Position numbers and translations under genes: made by a program. A model generated the notes under the pieces. It was not told where the DNA came from. It saw nothing but the letters and a program-made list of their open reading frames with translations, and ran no database searches. From positions 1,994,887 through 2,058,886 of the forward strand of contig NC_006370.1 in assembly GCF_000196255.1 (NCBI RefSeq): a stretch of DNA of 64,000 nucleotides, written 5' to 3'. Source of the stretch: Photobacterium profundum SS9. Lineage in GTDB: Bacteria; Pseudomonadota; Gammaproteobacteria; Enterobacterales; Vibrionaceae. Every line of letters begins with the position of its first letter. Position 1 is the first letter of the stretch. Shown here in pieces: positions 1 to 8,711 of the stretch.

Positions 1-159
1 AAAGATACCATCAAGCAGCGCTTGCAGATGCGAGACTTCATGGAAACAATGCGTAGCTCTGGTGTTCAAACCGGTGGACCACCGCCATTGAACCAAGGCG
101 ATAGACAAAATTTTGCCAATAAGCTCGATACCTTTTTGGTCAAGAACTTTAAAAAATAA
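1..159 (+). CDS. C-terminal end of an unidentified protein (partial)
   Basis: The first frame is open from the window edge to a TAA at 157-159 and gives 52 residues with a proline/glycine stretch (GGPPP) followed by a basic tail ending NFKK. The gene begins outside the window. I do not recognise the family, and too little is visible to assign a function. No terminator is evident directly behind it; an imperfect inverted repeat around 181-207 (cactgataagcagtg) could form a hairpin. Confidence 0.5.
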   Translation, partial: KDTIKQRLQMRDFMETMRSSGVQTGGPPPLNQGDRQNFANKLDTFLVKNFKK

Positions 160-342
160 AATTTTACTTATATTTTATCATTCATACACTGATAAGCAGT
201 GTATGAATTTGATAGCTACCCCTAATATTTAATCATTGTTATTGTCATTTAATACATACCGAAGGTGTTAATAAAACGCTCTAATTGTAAATCTTATGTT
301 GCGTTAATGGGCGGTGTAATCTGCTACGTTTGAATTACTCTT

Positions 343-621
343 ATGGTAGCGAACGTAACGGTTTTTATTATGACACAAGATATCAACGAGGATATGATGG
401 TTAATGTGATGAAACTCGATCAGAAAGGCACCGACGGTTTATCTGATATTTTCGATATTGATAACCTTCCAGAGCACCTTGAAATGGTTTACTTACATAA
501 TGCTCAATTACGTGAATCATTTTTTTATTCGATAATTAAAGAGCACTCTTTGCAACAAGCTTTAGAACAAGCGATTGTTCACTTAGCTGCTTTAAGTGAT
601 AAAAAAGAGCCTTGTTCTTAA
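343..621 (+). CDS. Small acidic hypothetical protein
   Basis: Open frame of 92 codons; a second ATG at 370 (MTQDINEDMM...) is an equally possible start, since neither is preceded by a strong Shine-Dalgarno sequence. The product is acidic, without signal peptide or membrane segment, and predicted mostly helical by eye. It stands alone between an upstream gene end and a convergent gene. I do not recognise the family. The frame could be real but conserved status was not testable here. Confidence 0.45.
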   Translation: MVANVTVFIMTQDINEDMMVNVMKLDQKGTDGLSDIFDIDNLPEHLEMVYLHNAQLRESFFYSIIKEHSLQQALEQAIVHLAALSDKKEPCS

Positions 622-688
622 GGTAAGGCCCAGTTCTAAAGTATTTATTTTTATAGTGGCAGCAGTGTCTATTCTTCCATCCTACGCT

Positions 689-1771
689 TTATTCAACTTT
701 TACCTTGTCAGTCTCATTGATCGAATTGGGTTTGTCTTTTTTCTTTGATTCTTTTTTGCTGCTAGCGTCACCTTCTTTATTATTTTCATCACCTTCAATA
801 TTTTTTGGTGTTGCCTTCTCTTTCTTGGCAAGGCGATAAGCCATCGCATAATGCCAAGTTGATTTCTCATTCGTTAGTAAATTTTCTAACGCTTTAGTAT
901 CAATACTACTTTTCTGGCCCATTTCTTTAGCTATTTTTTCTGATTTCCCTATTACAGTGTCACTTTCTAGATCTGTGATAATCGTTGCAGCTTCCGTTAG
1001 TGCCGTAGCGTATTCATCAAGATTGTTAAGATTGTAATCACCGATGTCCATTTTCTCTCGTAATACGCGAGACCAATTTAATTTCACGTAAGGCACTTTG
1101 TTCTCATCGGGCATGTCATAGGCGATACCATCTAGAAAATAGGCGAGAGAAAAGTACTTGTCGTGCTTTAATTGTTTAGAACCAATATATTGAGGTAAGG
1201 CACTTGGTTTGATCTTTTCCCCTTTATTGTTGTATAGCCAAACTTCGTGATCATTCAGTAACTCCGGCCAAAAATCATCACCAGAACCCAGTAGGTTGTA
1301 TTCAACTTTTAATGTTATTGGCACACTGGTACCGCCGTTAGGCATATCCCAGAAGGTAGAGAGAATATTATGGTGATCGATAAGAAAGAGTTCGCCATCT
1401 TTGGGGCCGATAATTACTGCGGGGAGGGCATCAATATTTTCCCCTTGTTTTGCCTGACAGCTGTATGTACTTATATCGGTAGGGTTCGAATCTTTATCCC
1501 ACTTTTTGATACCCTTAGCACCGTTAACACGGCAGAGGTCATTGTACATTTTCTTTAAGTCTTCAGCATAGCGACCAAGATTATAATATTCCTCATCCAA
1601 GCTTATGACTGCTTGGGTTGGTAGCAATTGGTCTAAATTGACGTTAATTACGTCACCACGTTTAAGATCGGCATAGTTACTTTTCTCTGCTAAGGCAGGT
1701 AAAGTGGACAAAACAGTGATGAAAATAAGATCCCGTTTGTATGATGCGTAAGCTTTTGTCTGACTAGCCAT
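689..1771 (-). CDS. Exported ParB-like nuclease-domain protein (ParBc_2 type)
   Basis: 360 residues. A hydrophobic stretch at about 14-28 ending LPALAEK looks like a signal peptide, so the protein is probably exported. The following domain carries a DHHN motif at residues 132-135 within a segment resembling the ParB/Srx-like fold proteins annotated as putative ParB-like nucleases (ParBc_2). Cysteines at about 80 and 105 could form a disulfide in the periplasm. The last 45 residues are a low-complexity lysine- and glutamate-rich tail. An AGGT sequence lies 8 nt before the ATG. It appears monocistronic. Family assignment is from remembered motif similarity; substrate and true activity are unknown. 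Confidence 0.6.
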   Translation of the reverse strand: MASQTKAYASYKRDLIFITVLSTLPALAEKSNYADLKRGDVINVNLDQLLPTQAVISLDEEYYNLGRYAEDLKKMYNDLCRVNGAKGIKKWDKDSNPTDISTYSCQAKQGENIDALPAVIIGPKDGELFLIDHHNILSTFWDMPNGGTSVPITLKVEYNLLGSGDDFWPELLNDHEVWLYNNKGEKIKPSALPQYIGSKQLKHDKYFSLAYFLDGIAYDMPDENKVPYVKLNWSRVLREKMDIGDYNLNNLDEYATALTEAATIITDLESDTVIGKSEKIAKEMGQKSSIDTKALENLLTNEKSTWHYAMAYRLAKKEKATPKNIEGDENNKEGDASSKKESKKKDKPNSINETDKVKVE

Positions 1772-1951
1772 GATATTGACCTATAGCATGTAGCTGAAGA
1801 TGCTTTTTAGTCTAGCAAAGAGAGAAATAATAGCTGTTACAATTCATAGGATTAATGTGAAAAGAAAAGCACCATGGTTTTCTATTTATGAGTAAATATA
1901 AACCCTAACTCATAGTGCCTTTCGTAATTGATACTTTAGTATTAGTGGATG

Positions 1952-2626
1952 TTAAATACCAAGTTCATCGAGTAAATCTTGTTCAGTTGTTTGATTTACA
2001 AGCGTTAAATTACTTTCGTTTTGTGTTTTTGTATTTTCGATGATAACGTCAGGATCGATATCTTGATGTTGCTCAAACTCTTCAAGTTGAATAAATTCAG
2101 TCTTATCCATTGCGAGTTCTAAATAAAAGATGTTATTTTTTTCTGTTGTAAAGCTAACGCGACGCGCTTGTGGGCGGTCAAGGTTAGTATCGACAGAAAG
2201 AATAATTTGTTTATTTAACGCTAACATTTTAGGTTGATTCTGCGTAATTGATATTTGTAATTCACGACGAATCTTACTTGTAAAGTCACCAACGGTTTGA
2301 TTCATCAGTTCGCCCAGTACATCTGCTACTTCGTCAGAAGTATGATGAATTGCAAGATCTTCTTGAGGAATCCCCATTTTCAACATATATGCTTGATAAA
2401 TCTCAAGTGCAGCTTGTTGGGTAAAGTTACTTACAACGAGACCGGTGAAACCACCATCAAATAGAACAAAACACCCGATATCAGGTTTTAAGCTTGTTTT
2501 GTTAATCTTTTGTACCATAGCAGAGTAGTTGATTTGGCTATCTGTTGCGGTAGATAAAACACTTGAAATCGACTGGCAAAGCTTAAGTAGAATATCGTCA
2601 GTTGTTATAATTTTATTTTTTTTCAT
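1952..2626 (-). CDS. DUF3334 family protein, CheX/CheC-like
   Basis: 224 residues, no signal peptide or membrane segment, so cytoplasmic. The middle (about 85-125) contains the segment VADVLGELMNQTVGDF, which resembles the E-x-x-N helices of CheC/CheX-type phosphatases, and the overall sequence resembles proteins annotated DUF3334 in Vibrionaceae. A Gly/Phe-rich segment near residue 57 (FDGGFTGLV) fits the start of that fold. The C-terminal 40 residues are acidic and probably disordered. A CheX-like role in dephosphorylating a receiver domain is inference; the receiver-CheC-like gene 1 kb upstream is a possible partner. Confidence 0.55.
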   Translation of the reverse strand: MKKNKIITTDDILLKLCQSISSVLSTATDSQINYSAMVQKINKTSLKPDIGCFVLFDGGFTGLVVSNFTQQAALEIYQAYMLKMGIPQEDLAIHHTSDEVADVLGELMNQTVGDFTSKIRRELQISITQNQPKMLALNKQIILSVDTNLDRPQARRVSFTTEKNNIFYLELAMDKTEFIQLEEFEQHQDIDPDVIIENTKTQNESNLTLVNQTTEQDLLDELGI

Positions 2627-2682
2627 TCTTTGTCCCGTATTGGCAAAAAGCCAGTGTTGATACCGCGTTTAGTGCAAGTAAT

Positions 2683-2749
2683 TATACCCAAGTTACTTCA
2701 AGCTGCTCGTTTCAGCGAGAATCCTGTATCTTGAGGTGACTTGGGTATA
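2683..2749. repeat. Dispersed palindromic repeat, copy 1 (67 bp)
   Basis: Ends are complementary: TATACCCAAGT on the left and ACTTGGGTATA on the right. The interior contains ctcgtttcagcgag, shared with the copies at 7161, 11309 (reverse) and 15437. Intergenic. Confidence 0.8.
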
Positions 2750-2784
2750 AACAGTGTCTCACTATTATTTCAAGAGTGCACAAA

Positions 2785-2819
2785 GATTAAGTGAACGAAT
2801 TGATTTAGTTCACTTAATC
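2785..2819 (-). terminator. Hairpin behind the glutaredoxin gene
   Basis: Perfect 12-bp stem gattaagtgaac / gttcacttaatc with an 11-nt loop, downstream of the minus-strand glutaredoxin gene. On the minus strand it is followed by ctttgtgc, so the U-run is short; it may be a weak terminator or a transcript-end stabiliser. Confidence 0.5.
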
Positions 2820-2854
2820 TCATTAGGTGTTATTAATAATGCTCAAAATTAACA

Positions 2855-3214
2855 CTAAGCAAAGCGTTGCTCTAAATAGCCAATAATATCATTTGATTCA
2901 TATAGCCATTCGATGCTGCCATTTTCTTTTTCAATGCGTAAGCAAGGTACTTTTCGTGCACCTCCATCGTTGATCAGCTCTTGCTCCCAAGGTGCAACTT
3001 TTGCGTTTCGTGTCTCTAGCGGTAAATTTAAACGTTTAGCAGAGCGACGCACCTTCACACAAAATGGGCATGCATCAAATTGATAGAGTTTTAATTTCCC
3101 AACATCTTGATTAACAAGGTTTTGTTCTAAATTATCACGTTTTTGTGCGCGTGGAGAGAAGATGAAATTCAGTAAAAGGATGATACGTCCTAAGACCCAA
3201 CGGACTATTTTCAT
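2855..3214 (-). CDS. Glutaredoxin-like thiol oxidoreductase with N-terminal membrane anchor
   Basis: 119 residues. Residues 5-20 form a hydrophobic segment (VLGRIILLLNFIFS) that probably anchors the protein in the inner membrane, followed by a short linker and a glutaredoxin domain with the CPFC redox motif at about 51-54. The segment RKVPCLRI supplies the conserved cis-proline (VP) of the thioredoxin fold. The likely job is thiol-disulfide exchange with glutathione on the cytoplasmic face of the membrane. A hairpin lies downstream. The family (glutaredoxin, GST N-terminal-like) is clear; the physiological substrate is not. Confidence 0.8.
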   Translation of the reverse strand: MKIVRWVLGRIILLLNFIFSPRAQKRDNLEQNLVNQDVGKLKLYQFDACPFCVKVRRSAKRLNLPLETRNAKVAPWEQELINDGGARKVPCLRIEKENGSIEWLYESNDIIGYLEQRFA

Positions 3215-3622
3215 TACAGCTGTTCCTATTTAATAATGATGAGCAGTGTCAATATTACAACGTTTTAACATGATTTAAAATGCAGGAAACAAAAGCCTTT
3301 TTAGGCGTGATTTATTATTTGAGTTAAAACTATTAATTAAGATTATTCCCTGTGTGAATATGTGAGAATTTTCATGATTAGTGCGTTTTTATTGAAAAGG
3401 ATGAAATGATAGCTAGATGCACGACTGTACAAAAAGTGAACGAATAAGGCTAAAAAACGTGACCTTTACTCATGATAACAATATCAGTAACAACTTATAA
3501 AGGTTCAAAAGAGGATCCGTATCACTTATTCAATAATTTTCATACCGTGGCATTATGAATGCCCAGTCAAATGATTATTATATATGTATTGTGAAAAAGT
3601 TAAATTGGGACACATTATATAA
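3215..3622. other. Intergenic region, 408 bp, divergent promoters
   Basis: AT-rich spacer between the minus-strand glutaredoxin gene and the plus-strand receiver-CheC gene. It must hold promoters for both. No open frame, tRNA or repeat-family copy was recognised. Confidence 0.5.
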
Positions 3623-4606
3623 GTGGCTAAGTCTAAGCGTATTTTAATTTGTGATGATTCACCGATTGTACATAAAGCACTCACTCGCTTGCTACCTGAC
3701 AGTGATTTTTTGACGCTTCATTTTGCAGAAAATGGTAGGGCGGGTTTAGAGTGCTTGAGCCAGTACGATATTGATGTTTTATTCTTAGACTTAACGATGC
3801 CCGTGATGGACGGTTTTGATGTATTAAAATCATTACCAGTGCGTGACTTTGACACAAAGGTCGTGGTTGTATCGGCAGATGTTCAAAAACAAGCAATCGA
3901 GCGTTGCTTCTCTTTAGGGGCGCATCATTTTTTAAGTAAACCCTTTGACTCTAAAGATTTTAAAGCATTATTAACCAGTTTAGACCTTAGTGTAGAAAGT
4001 CACTCGCCTCTGCAAAATGAAACATTAGTTAATAGTGAGTCTGATTACTTAAACACGTTCAAAGAAGTCGCGAATATTGCTCTTGGGCGTGGGGCTGCCA
4101 TTATTTCAGATCACTTTGGTGAATTCATCAAAATGCCTTTGCCCAACGTTGCTCATATGGATGCTGGTGAGTTGGCTATGGCCATTACCGATATTAGAAA
4201 TACAGACGATACCATTGCTATTGCACAACGATTTGTTGGTGGTGGTATTAACGGTGAAGCGTTAGTGTGTTTACGCGGCGATGATATTGGTGTTTTTGGT
4301 GAAAGGTTGGGCTTTAGCCAGATGGATGAACACAAAAATGAAATCGTGATTGATACTGCAAATCTGATGGTATCATCTTTCCTTGTGGCATTGTCTGAGC
4401 AAATGAATATACCATTCTCTGTTCGCCAGCCTATTGTATTAGAAGAATATATGAGCTTGGGGGATGGCGAAAATAGTACATTAGAATTATTTACCATCGA
4501 ATATACTTATCAAGCTGAATCGTTAGATTTGGAATGTGATGTGCTGTTTTTGATGGATAGTGGATCAACTCAGGTCATAAAAAAAATAATGGGCACTTTA
4601 CATTGA
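3623..4606 (+). CDS. Response regulator with receiver and CheC-like output domains
   Basis: 327 residues, GTG start (VAKSKRILI...). The receiver domain spans about 1-125 with acidic pair D11/D12, phosphoacceptor D56 in the motif LFLDLTMP, and the conserved lysine in LSKPFD near 109. Residues 140-327 resemble CheC/CheX phosphatases (FKEVANIALGRGAA, HKNEIVIDTANLM), a class that dephosphorylates CheY-like proteins. The stop codon overlaps the start of the diguanylate cyclase gene, so the two are translationally coupled and probably belong to one signalling pathway. No partner histidine kinase is present nearby. The receiver assignment is firm; phosphatase activity is inference. Confidence 0.8.
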   Translation: MAKSKRILICDDSPIVHKALTRLLPDSDFLTLHFAENGRAGLECLSQYDIDVLFLDLTMPVMDGFDVLKSLPVRDFDTKVVVVSADVQKQAIERCFSLGAHHFLSKPFDSKDFKALLTSLDLSVESHSPLQNETLVNSESDYLNTFKEVANIALGRGAAIISDHFGEFIKMPLPNVAHMDAGELAMAITDIRNTDDTIAIAQRFVGGGINGEALVCLRGDDIGVFGERLGFSQMDEHKNEIVIDTANLMVSSFLVALSEQMNIPFSVRQPIVLEEYMSLGDGENSTLELFTIEYTYQAESLDLECDVLFLMDSGSTQVIKKIMGTLH

Positions 4607-5583
4607 ATGAAATCACGTTAGCAGACTTCCACCTGACTATGCAGGTGATGGATAATATCGATGTGGGTGTCGTTATTATTGATAAACACTACAACGTAAT
4701 GGCATGGAATACGTTCATGCAGGCTTATAGTGGTATAAGTTCTGACGATATCATGGGGCGAAATCTTTTTGATGTGTTAGATGATTTACCAGAAGAGTGG
4801 CTGAAGAATAAGATTGAATCGACATTTAAGTTAGGTATGCGTTCGTTCACGTCATGGGAAGATCGACCTTCTATCTTTAATTTTTCAAACTTTAGCCCGA
4901 TCTCTGGTGGATCGGAGCTCATGTATCAAAACCTCATACTTACGCCATTGAAATCACTTCATGGTGACTTTTCGCATGTTTGTTTGTCAGTGACTGATGT
5001 ATCTGATATTGCGAAAAACAAAACACATTTACGAGAATCAAATAAGCAACTTACTCACTTAAGTATGACGGATAGGCTAACACAACTGTATAACCGTGGT
5101 CATTGGGAAACTTGCCTCGCTGAAGAATTTGAGCGTTGCCGTCAAACGCAGACGCCATCGACTTTAGTCATGTTTGATATTGACCACTTTAAGAAAGTGA
5201 ATGATACCTTTGGACATGTTGCTGGTGATGGTGTTATCCGCATTGTATCGAACGTATTACGCCGTACCAAGCGTCAGAGTGATATTGCTGGACGGTATGG
5301 TGGTGAAGAATTTGGTGTCATTCTGCCGTATACGTCATCTGAGATGGGGCAGTACTTTACAGAGCGTCTACGTCAGCGAATAGAGCAGGCTAGGGTGAAT
5401 GTTGATGTACGTTCAATCAATGTGACAATCAGTTTAGGCGTGTGTGAGTGGTACCCAGAACTGCGTAATTATGAACAATGGTTAGAGCATGCAGATAAGG
5501 CATTATATATTTCTAAGCAATCTGGACGTAATCAAAGCACAGTATTTGAAGCCTTAGTTGAGCAAGAAAAAGATACCGCTTAG
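4603..5583 (+). CDS. PAS-GGDEF diguanylate cyclase
   Basis: 326 residues, TTG start sharing bases with the upstream TGA (TTGA). An N-terminal PAS domain (about 10-135) is followed by a GGDEF domain (about 155-318). The catalytic motif is GGEEF at 233-237, metal-binding FDIDHFKKVND lies at 191-201, and the allosteric I-site RxxD is present as RQSD at 224-227, so the enzyme should make c-di-GMP from GTP and be product-inhibited. No membrane segment: cytoplasmic. Coupling to the receiver-CheC-like gene suggests that this pair links an unknown phosphorelay to c-di-GMP output. The signal sensed by the PAS domain is unknown. Confidence 0.87.
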   Translation: MNEITLADFHLTMQVMDNIDVGVVIIDKHYNVMAWNTFMQAYSGISSDDIMGRNLFDVLDDLPEEWLKNKIESTFKLGMRSFTSWEDRPSIFNFSNFSPISGGSELMYQNLILTPLKSLHGDFSHVCLSVTDVSDIAKNKTHLRESNKQLTHLSMTDRLTQLYNRGHWETCLAEEFERCRQTQTPSTLVMFDIDHFKKVNDTFGHVAGDGVIRIVSNVLRRTKRQSDIAGRYGGEEFGVILPYTSSEMGQYFTERLRQRIEQARVNVDVRSINVTISLGVCEWYPELRNYEQWLEHADKALYISKQSGRNQSTVFEALVEQEKDTA

Positions 5584-5664
5584 CAGAGTCTTGAGGTAGA
5601 GCATTGTTTTTCTGTTGATTACCCTTACAATTAAGCTAATTATAAATAGCATTAAAGTAGTTAT

Positions 5665-6009
5665 ATGGTTGTTGAATCTGAAGGTTATCACGCACTGATT
5701 GAATATTTTACTGAACACCTTGCATTGTTTGAAAAGGCAAGTGAAGATGTATGTAAAGAAACTGTTGAAGATGTTGTAACAGACATGATTGCGACAAACT
5801 TAATGGTTGTTTTTTCGCAAAACCCTGATTTAGAAGCAGATTTTCGTTTTAAACTAATGCAAGAGGCTGATGCTGTCGTTGCTGACCTAAGTGAGGTACT
5901 TGCGGGGGCTTGGCTTAGATCCCCTACGGTTGAGCAGATCTCGTTTCTTGAAGACTATATTGGTTTAGTTAAAAACTTATTTGATAGTGCAATCAGTCAG
6001 AAAAAGTAG
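5665..6009 (+). CDS. DUF3802 family protein
   Basis: 114 residues, acidic and largely helical, no export signal. The N-terminus MVVESEGYHALIEYFTEHLALFE matches my memory of the DUF3802 proteins conserved in Vibrionaceae and relatives. Function is unknown. It is followed within 50 bp by an intrinsic terminator, so it ends a transcription unit, possibly starting at the receiver-CheC-like gene 2 kb upstream. Confidence 0.7.
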   Translation: MVVESEGYHALIEYFTEHLALFEKASEDVCKETVEDVVTDMIATNLMVVFSQNPDLEADFRFKLMQEADAVVADLSEVLAGAWLRSPTVEQISFLEDYIGLVKNLFDSAISQKK

Positions 6010-6052
6010 TTTTTCTACGTCTACAGTTAACTGAGTATCTAGGCTGAATACG

Positions 6053-6076
6053 AAGCGACTATTGTCGCTTTTTTTA
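6053..6076 (+). terminator. Intrinsic terminator after the DUF3802 gene
   Basis: Stem aagcgac / gtcgctt with loop tatt, followed by a run of six or more T. Confidence 0.8.
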
Positions 6077-6083
6077 TAAGTAA

Positions 6084-6290
6084 ATTTCTTGGCTACAAAG
6101 TGATATTCGACAACTTAAAACTGAAGTTGATGCAATCAAAGTATTAGCGGATGAAACCTACCTTGCCCAGCAGCTGATTATGACCACAACACCTCAATGT
6201 TCTTCAATTAACGATAAAGTCATCAGAATTTCAGCGGCACACCAGCAACAAGCGATGCTTATGCGTTATCAATTAGTAAAAGCGAAATAA
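6084..6290 (+). pseudogene. Possible remnant open frame, 68 codons, no clear start
   Basis: Frame open from a TAA at 6081-6083 to TAA at 6288-6290, giving a helical, glutamine-rich peptide (ending AMLMRYQLVKAK) with plausible protein-like composition but no ATG/GTG/TTG near its beginning and no Shine-Dalgarno sequence. It may be the 3' remnant of a decayed gene, or chance. Family not recognised. Confidence 0.25.
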
Positions 6291-6426
6291 TAACGAACGA
6301 TTCTAGTATAACGGCTAATAACATGCAGCTTGAGCAGTAAAATAGCGTATTGAGCGGGTTTTATTAACACCGGCTGCCCAAATTATGTAGAATGCACGCG
6401 TTTTCTCGAATCAGGTAAAAGCCGCC

Positions 6427-7155
6427 ATGCGCATTCATGCTGTACATACGCTATATGAAGAACGACTTGCTCGTTCCACCCGTCCTTTTAAAGCGCGAGG
6501 CTCTAAAGTCGAACGTTGCCGCCAGTGTATGCTGCGTAAGCACCTGTGTATTTGTAGTATTAAACCTATGATTAAATCAACCGCTGCGTTTTTATTGGTC
6601 ATGTTTGATGATGAAATATTAAAGCCAAGTAATACTGGGCGCTTAATTGCTGATTTATTTGAAGATACGTTTGCCTATATTTGGTCTCGTACAGAGCCTA
6701 ATCAAGACATGCTCACCTTGTTAGATGATCCACAGTGGCAGCCTTATGTCGTTTTTCCTGCTGAATATGCAGAACCTGAGCGTGTTGCTGAACACATTGA
6801 GCTTGAGGATGGAAAACGTCCGCTATTTATCATGCTCGATGGTAGTTGGTCTGAAGCGAAAAAAATGTTCCGTCGTAGTCCTTATCTGGATCGTTTTCCT
6901 ATTTTATCAATTAACCCAGATAAACCGTCACGTTATAGAATGCGTGAAGCATCAAAAGAAAATCAATTGGGTACGGCTGAGGTAGCAGCTCGCATTATTG
7001 ATTTATTTGGTGAAGGTAATAACGCTGATATGCTTGATTTGTGGTTTGACGTTTTCCGTGAAAGTTACATGACGGGTAAAATGAACCGTTTGTTGCCCGA
7101 TGAGTCTGCAATTAAGCGATTAGAAAGTCATGTAGCAGATACAGTGGCCATTTAA
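6427..7155 (+). CDS. DTW-domain tRNA-uridine aminocarboxypropyltransferase
   Basis: 242 residues. The N-terminal cysteine cluster CRQCMLRKHLCIC (about 31-43) and the motif region DGSWSEAKKM (about 137-146) followed by SRYRMREA are characteristic of the DTW family (TapT/YfiP in E. coli), which transfers the 3-amino-3-carboxypropyl group of S-adenosylmethionine to uridine 47 of tRNAs (acp3U). The canonical D-T-W appears here as D-G-S-W. Length matches E. coli YfiP (about 230). It stands alone, followed by a dispersed repeat. Function is from family knowledge. Confidence 0.83.
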   Translation: MRIHAVHTLYEERLARSTRPFKARGSKVERCRQCMLRKHLCICSIKPMIKSTAAFLLVMFDDEILKPSNTGRLIADLFEDTFAYIWSRTEPNQDMLTLLDDPQWQPYVVFPAEYAEPERVAEHIELEDGKRPLFIMLDGSWSEAKKMFRRSPYLDRFPILSINPDKPSRYRMREASKENQLGTAEVAARIIDLFGEGNNADMLDLWFDVFRESYMTGKMNRLLPDESAIKRLESHVADTVAI

Positions 7156-7160
7156 ATCTG

Positions 7161-7337
7161 TATACCCAAGCCGCCTCAAGATGCTCGTTTCAGCGAGAAT
7201 TTATTGGGCTCTAGGCAAGGCGCTGATTTATAGACCTAGCAGTTCTACGTTGAAAATTAGCAACGCCGTATAGAGCCCAATAAAACTCGCCCTTCGGGAG
7301 TGACTCAACGTGTCTACTTCAAGCTGACTTGGGTATG
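7161..7337. repeat. Dispersed palindromic repeat, copy 2 (177 bp, long form)
   Basis: Begins TATACCCAAG and ends CTTGGGTATG. The interior carries a second inverted pair, tttattgggctctag near 7199 and tagagcccaataaa near 7273, plus a core with aactcgcccttcgggag. Longer than copies 1 and 5, suggesting variable cargo between conserved ends. Confidence 0.8.
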
Positions 7338-7593
7338 AATATGCAATTTTCTGCTGTTTCTTTCAGCAATCGCGATCATCTCCATAAAAGTGGCATACTA
7401 AATTAGTGTTCCGTCACAGTCTGTAGGCGTAGAAGTATGGATAATTTTATCTGCAACGCATTCTGGTAACAGCGTTATAAATCTATAGCTATTTCGTTCA
7501 ATATATGGGGGGATGTTATTGAACGAAATAGTTGCACATTTAGTAGCACTAAATAATTTGATAATCACTTTTGATTTATTTAGGGAGATCAGG

Positions 7594-8505
7594 ATGTACT
7601 ACGGCTTTGATGTAGGCGGTACTAAAATTGAATTTGGTGCGTTTAATGAAAAACTTGAGCGAGTAGCCACAGAGCGTGTAGCAACACCTAGGGATGATTA
7701 CGATAAGCTGGTTGACACCATCGTTGGTATTATTCAAAAAGCAGATAATGATTTAGGTTGTGAAGGCTTAGTTGGTATTGGTTTGCCGGGTATGGAAGAT
7801 GCCCGCGATGGTTCTGTATTAACGTCGAATATTCCTGCGGCAAAAGGGCGTTTCTTACGTAAAGATCTAGAAGCTAAATTAGGTCGTACCGTTACTATTG
7901 ATAACGATGCAAACTGTTTTGCCTTATCTGAAGCATGGGATGAGTCACTTCAAGGTGAAAAATCAGTACTAGGTTTAATCTTAGGAACGGGGTTTGGTGG
8001 CGGTTTAGTGTTTGATGGGCACGTATTCTCTGGCATGAACCACGTAGCAGGGGAGCTTGGTCATACGCGTATGCCAATTGACGCTTGGTTCAGTCTTGGC
8101 GAAAAAGCACCGTTATTCACATGTGGCTGTGATAACAAGGGGTGTATCGACAATTACCTATCAGGTCGTGGTTTTGAACAATTATATGCGCATTATTACG
8201 GCGAAAATCTGAAGGCAATCGAGATCATTAAATTACATGCCACTGGCGAGGCAAAAGCAGTAGAACATGTTGATCGCTTCATGGAAATGTTGGCGATCTG
8301 TTTAGCAAATATCTTTACTGGTTTAGACCCACATGTTGTTGTACTTGGCGGTGGCTTATCTAACTTCGAATTGCTGTACCAAGAATTGCCAAAACGAATA
8401 GCTAAGCATTTATTATCAGTGGCACAAGTGCCTAAAATTGTGAAAGCAAAACACGGTGATGCTGGTGGCGTACGTGGTGCTGCATTCTTGAATATCAAAA
8501 AATAG
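7594..8505 (+). CDS. nagK: N-acetyl-D-glucosamine kinase
   Basis: 303 residues from the ATG at 7594, preceded by AGGGAGATCAGG; an in-frame upstream ATG at 7513 lacks a ribosome site and would add a non-homologous extension. ROK-family sugar kinase: phosphate-binding [11 protein letters not shown] at 4-14, active-site DND in [10 protein letters not shown] near 105, LGTGFGGG near 132, and the zinc cluster H...[12 protein letters not shown] (about 157-190). Phosphorylates GlcNAc to GlcNAc-6-P in cell-wall recycling and chitin sugar use. Length equals E. coli NagK. Followed by an intrinsic terminator; monocistronic. Confidence 0.92.
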   Translation: MYYGFDVGGTKIEFGAFNEKLERVATERVATPRDDYDKLVDTIVGIIQKADNDLGCEGLVGIGLPGMEDARDGSVLTSNIPAAKGRFLRKDLEAKLGRTVTIDNDANCFALSEAWDESLQGEKSVLGLILGTGFGGGLVFDGHVFSGMNHVAGELGHTRMPIDAWFSLGEKAPLFTCGCDNKGCIDNYLSGRGFEQLYAHYYGENLKAIEIIKLHATGEAKAVEHVDRFMEMLAICLANIFTGLDPHVVVLGGGLSNFELLYQELPKRIAKHLLSVAQVPKIVKAKHGDAGGVRGAAFLNIKK

Positions 8506-8539
8506 ACATCCATTAACGTAATCACGTAGCAATATTATT

Positions 8540-8563
8540 AAGCACCGCATGTCGGTGCTTTAT
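8540..8563 (+). terminator. Intrinsic terminator after nagK
   Basis: Stem aagcaccg / cggtgctt with loop catgt followed by tatt; short U-run. Confidence 0.65.
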
Positions 8564-8584
8564 TGTATTTGAAGCGTATGTGTA

Positions 8585-8607
8585 TATACCCAATCTACCT
8601 CAAGTAT
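8585..8607. repeat. Dispersed palindromic repeat, half copy 3
   Basis: Only the left end is present: TATACCCAATCTACCTCAAG. No matching right end was found before rhlE. Confidence 0.55.
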
Positions 8608-8711
8608 TAACCCATCTGTTTTATAAAGTGATTTGTTATATCTGGGGTTTGTATAACAGAGTAGGTCTGTTAGAATCCGCGCTCTTTACCGTTTGTTTGT
8701 AGGAAAACACC

